Shown one piece after another: positions 5,112 through 6,663 of a stretch of 6,663 nucleotides of DNA. The stretch lies in the NCBI GenBank assembly GCA_017462145.1, contig JAFTRT010000051.1, positions 1 through 6,663 on the forward strand. Direction: 5' to 3'. The stretch's first letter is position 1, and every line of letters starts with the position of its first letter. The position numbers and the translations under genes are program-made. The DNA comes from Clostridia bacterium. GTDB lineage: Bacteria; Bacillota_A; Clostridia; Oscillospirales; CAG-272. The notes below the pieces were generated by a model. That model saw nothing but the letters and a program-made list of their open reading frames with translations. It had not been told where the DNA came from and made no database searches.

Positions 5112-6663
5112 TTAGGCTTCAAATTGCGATTGGTAGAGGGAGGCATAAAACCCACCTGCCTCCAACAGTTGGCTGTGATTGCCTTGCTCTATGACGTTTC
5201 CGTCCTTGACCACCAAAATGGTATCGGCATTTTGAATGGTAGAAAGGCGGTGGGCAATGACAAAGCAGGTGCGTCCTCGCATCAGCTCGTACATGGCTGC
5301 TTGGATCTGTTGCTCGGTACGGGAATCTACGTTGGAGGTGGCTTCGTCCAAAATGAGCATGGGCGAATCGGAGAGCATGGCACGGGCAATGGTAATGAGC
5401 TGCTTATGCCCCTTGGAAATATTAACACCGTCATCGGAGAGAACGGTATCATAGCCCTGTGGAAGCGACTCGATAAAGGAATGGATGCGAGCCATTTTTG
5501 CTGCACGGATCACTTCCTCACGGGTGGCATTTTCCTTGCCGTATGTGATATTCTCGTAGATGGTACCGCAGAAGAGCCAGGTATCCTGCAAGACCATGGT
5601 GTATCCTCGGCGCAACCCCTCCCTTGTCAGCTCTCGGATGTCCCGACCGTCTAAAGTGATCCGCCCTCCGTCTACATCGTAAAAGCGCATGAGCAGATTG
5701 ATCACCGTGGTTTTTCCTGCACCGGTCGGCCCCACGATGGCGGTGAGACTGCCGGGTTTGACGGAGAGATTGAGGTCGTGGATGATGGTTCGCCCGGGGT
5801 CATAACCAAAGCGTACGTGCTCCAGCGTGACTTGTCCTTGTACGTCTGTCGGCTCATAGGCGTGGGGAACGTCAGGCGTTTCCGGCGGCTGATCCATAAT
5901 GGCAAAAACCTTTTCTGCCGAGGAGCAGGCCGATTGCAGATCGCTGATTATATTAGCAAATTCGTTGATAGGACCTGCGAATTTACGGGAATATTGCACG
6001 AATGCGGAAACACCGCCCAAGCTGATGGTAAACAGAACAGGAATCGCAGTGGCACCGCTTTCGTTGGTTAGGAAGAACAGATAGAACAGTCCCCCCAGCA
6101 TGGCCACCAAGGACAGGGAAAGGTTGTTGATAAAATTGACCGTAGGGCCAACGGTGGCGGCATAGTGCTCGGCACGGTAATAGGCATTTACCGCCGCCTC
6201 ATTTCGGGTATCAAATCGACCGCCGATGACCTCCTCCCGTCCGTAGATGCGGATGCTCTTCTGACCCGACAGCATTTCCTCTGCATAGCCGTTGAGCTCG
6301 CCTAACTTTTGGGAGCGAGTCCGAAACAGCGGACGGATTCGTGCAGAGCGATAACGGGTATAGAGGATGGAGAGGGGAACGGTGATGCAAAAGACCAAAA
6401 GCAGAACGGGAGAAATGGAGACCATCATCGCCAAAGATCCCACCACGGTAACCAAGCTGGCACAGATCTGCAACAGATCGTGAGACAGGGAGGTGTTGAT
6501 GGTATCGATGTCGTAAGAGATACGGCTGATGATCTCACCCGTGGCATGCTGGTCAAAAAAGGAGACGGGCAGTTCGGTCAGGTGCTCAAACAGTTGGCGG
6601 CGCATGGTGTAGATGATCTTTTGGCTGAGCCGCACCATCAGCACGGCCAAAACGTAGGAGAGC
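5112..6663 (-). CDS. ABC exporter half-transporter, fused membrane and ATPase domains (partial, 5' end outside window)
   Basis: The reading frame stays open to the right edge, so the true start lies beyond 6663; the Met at 6650 is internal. Numbering from that Met, 512 residues are visible against roughly 580-630 for the family, so the first one or two membrane helices are missing. Residues 1-250 are the rest of the type I exporter membrane domain, with hydrophobic segments near 58-78, 80-97 and 175-215. Residues 273-512 form the ATPase domain: Walker A GPTGAGKTT (307-315), Q-loop Q355 in MVLQDTWLF, Walker B LILDE (432-436) with catalytic E436, and switch His H467 in AHRLST. The signature motif reads ISKGH (411-415), with His where Gln is usual. 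It resembles the multidrug/lipid exporters of the MsbA/LmrA and YheH/YheI type, often heterodimers encoded by adjacent genes; a partner could lie just upstream, outside the window. The substrate cannot be inferred. Confidence 0.94.
   Translation of the reverse strand, partial: LSYVLAVLMVRLSQKIIYTMRRQLFEHLTELPVSFFDQHATGEIISRISYDIDTINTSLSHDLLQICASLVTVVGSLAMMVSISPVLLLVFCITVPLSILYTRYRSARIRPLFRTRSQKLGELNGYAEEMLSGQKSIRIYGREEVIGGRFDTRNEAAVNAYYRAEHYAATVGPTVNFINNLSLSLVAMLGGLFYLFFLTNESGATAIPVLFTISLGGVSAFVQYSRKFAGPINEFANIISDLQSACSSAEKVFAIMDQPPETPDVPHAYEPTDVQGQVTLEHVRFGYDPGRTIIHDLNLSVKPGSLTAIVGPTGAGKTTVINLLMRFYDVDGGRITLDGRDIRELTREGLRRGYTMVLQDTWLFCGTIYENITYGKENATREEVIRAAKMARIHSFIESLPQGYDTVLSDDGVNISKGHKQLITIARAMLSDSPMLILDEATSNVDSRTEQQIQAAMYELMRGRTCFVIAHRLSTIQNADTILVVKDGNVIEQGNHSQLLEAGGFYASLYQSQFEA

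Noticed and set aside
4995..5654. A 219-codon open frame on the + strand opposite the ABC transporter end
   Set aside because: It crosses the 0A boxes, the transporter terminator and the ATPase domain in antisense, with no ribosome binding site or recognisable domain.
1..6663. CRISPR arrays, tRNA or rRNA genes, insertion sequences, toxin-antitoxin pairs, phage genes or riboswitches
   Set aside because: Reading both strands gave no spaced direct repeats, cloverleaf, transposase, terminal inverted repeats or recognised riboswitch core; spacers between genes are all under about 240 bp and are explained by promoters and terminators.

Overview
The window looks like chromosomal DNA from an endospore-forming clostridial Firmicute (Bacillota), possibly a gut Oscillospirales-type lineage. 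The evidence is a clear Spo0A, a membrane-anchored RNase Y, strong AGGAGG-type ribosome binding sites, sigma-A promoters with extended -10 elements, and intrinsic terminators with T-tracts. Base composition is mixed, with AT-rich spacers and genes near half G+C by eye. The lineage below class level is inference.

Layout: there are five protein genes. On the + strand, rny (RNase Y, 106-1662) is followed by a 204-bp spacer, which holds a cluster of small hairpins, the rny terminator and a strong sigma-A promoter. That promoter drives an anchored D-alanyl-D-alanine carboxypeptidase (1867-3111). A 14-bp hairpin at 3115-3146 lies between two convergent stop codons and probably terminates transcription both ways. 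On the - strand, read right to left, come the 3' part of an ABC exporter half-transporter (5112 to beyond the right edge), its terminator (5074-5106), two tandem Spo0A boxes (5010-5026), the spo0A promoter, spo0A (4089-4877), another sigma-A promoter, and a TIM-barrel sugar phosphate isomerase/epimerase-like gene (3150-4010).

How it works together: nearly every gene has its own promoter or terminator, so this is a run of short transcription units rather than one operon. Spo0A is the central regulator. Its upstream region carries two exact TGTCGAA boxes one helical turn apart, which predicts autoregulation. A one-mismatch 0A-like site just upstream of the carboxypeptidase promoter raises the weaker possibility that Spo0A also affects cell-wall remodelling. 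The isomerase has its own promoter but no terminator is visible between it and spo0A, so read-through is possible.

Novelty: I see no previously undescribed multi-gene system, CRISPR array, tRNA/rRNA, insertion sequence or prophage. The points worth a second look are the tandem 0A boxes, the non-canonical second motif (SDT rather than SxN) and missing C-terminal domain of the carboxypeptidase, the structured rny-dac spacer, the His in the ABC signature motif, the unusual residues after the Spo0A phosphorylation site, and the absence of spoIVB next to spo0A.
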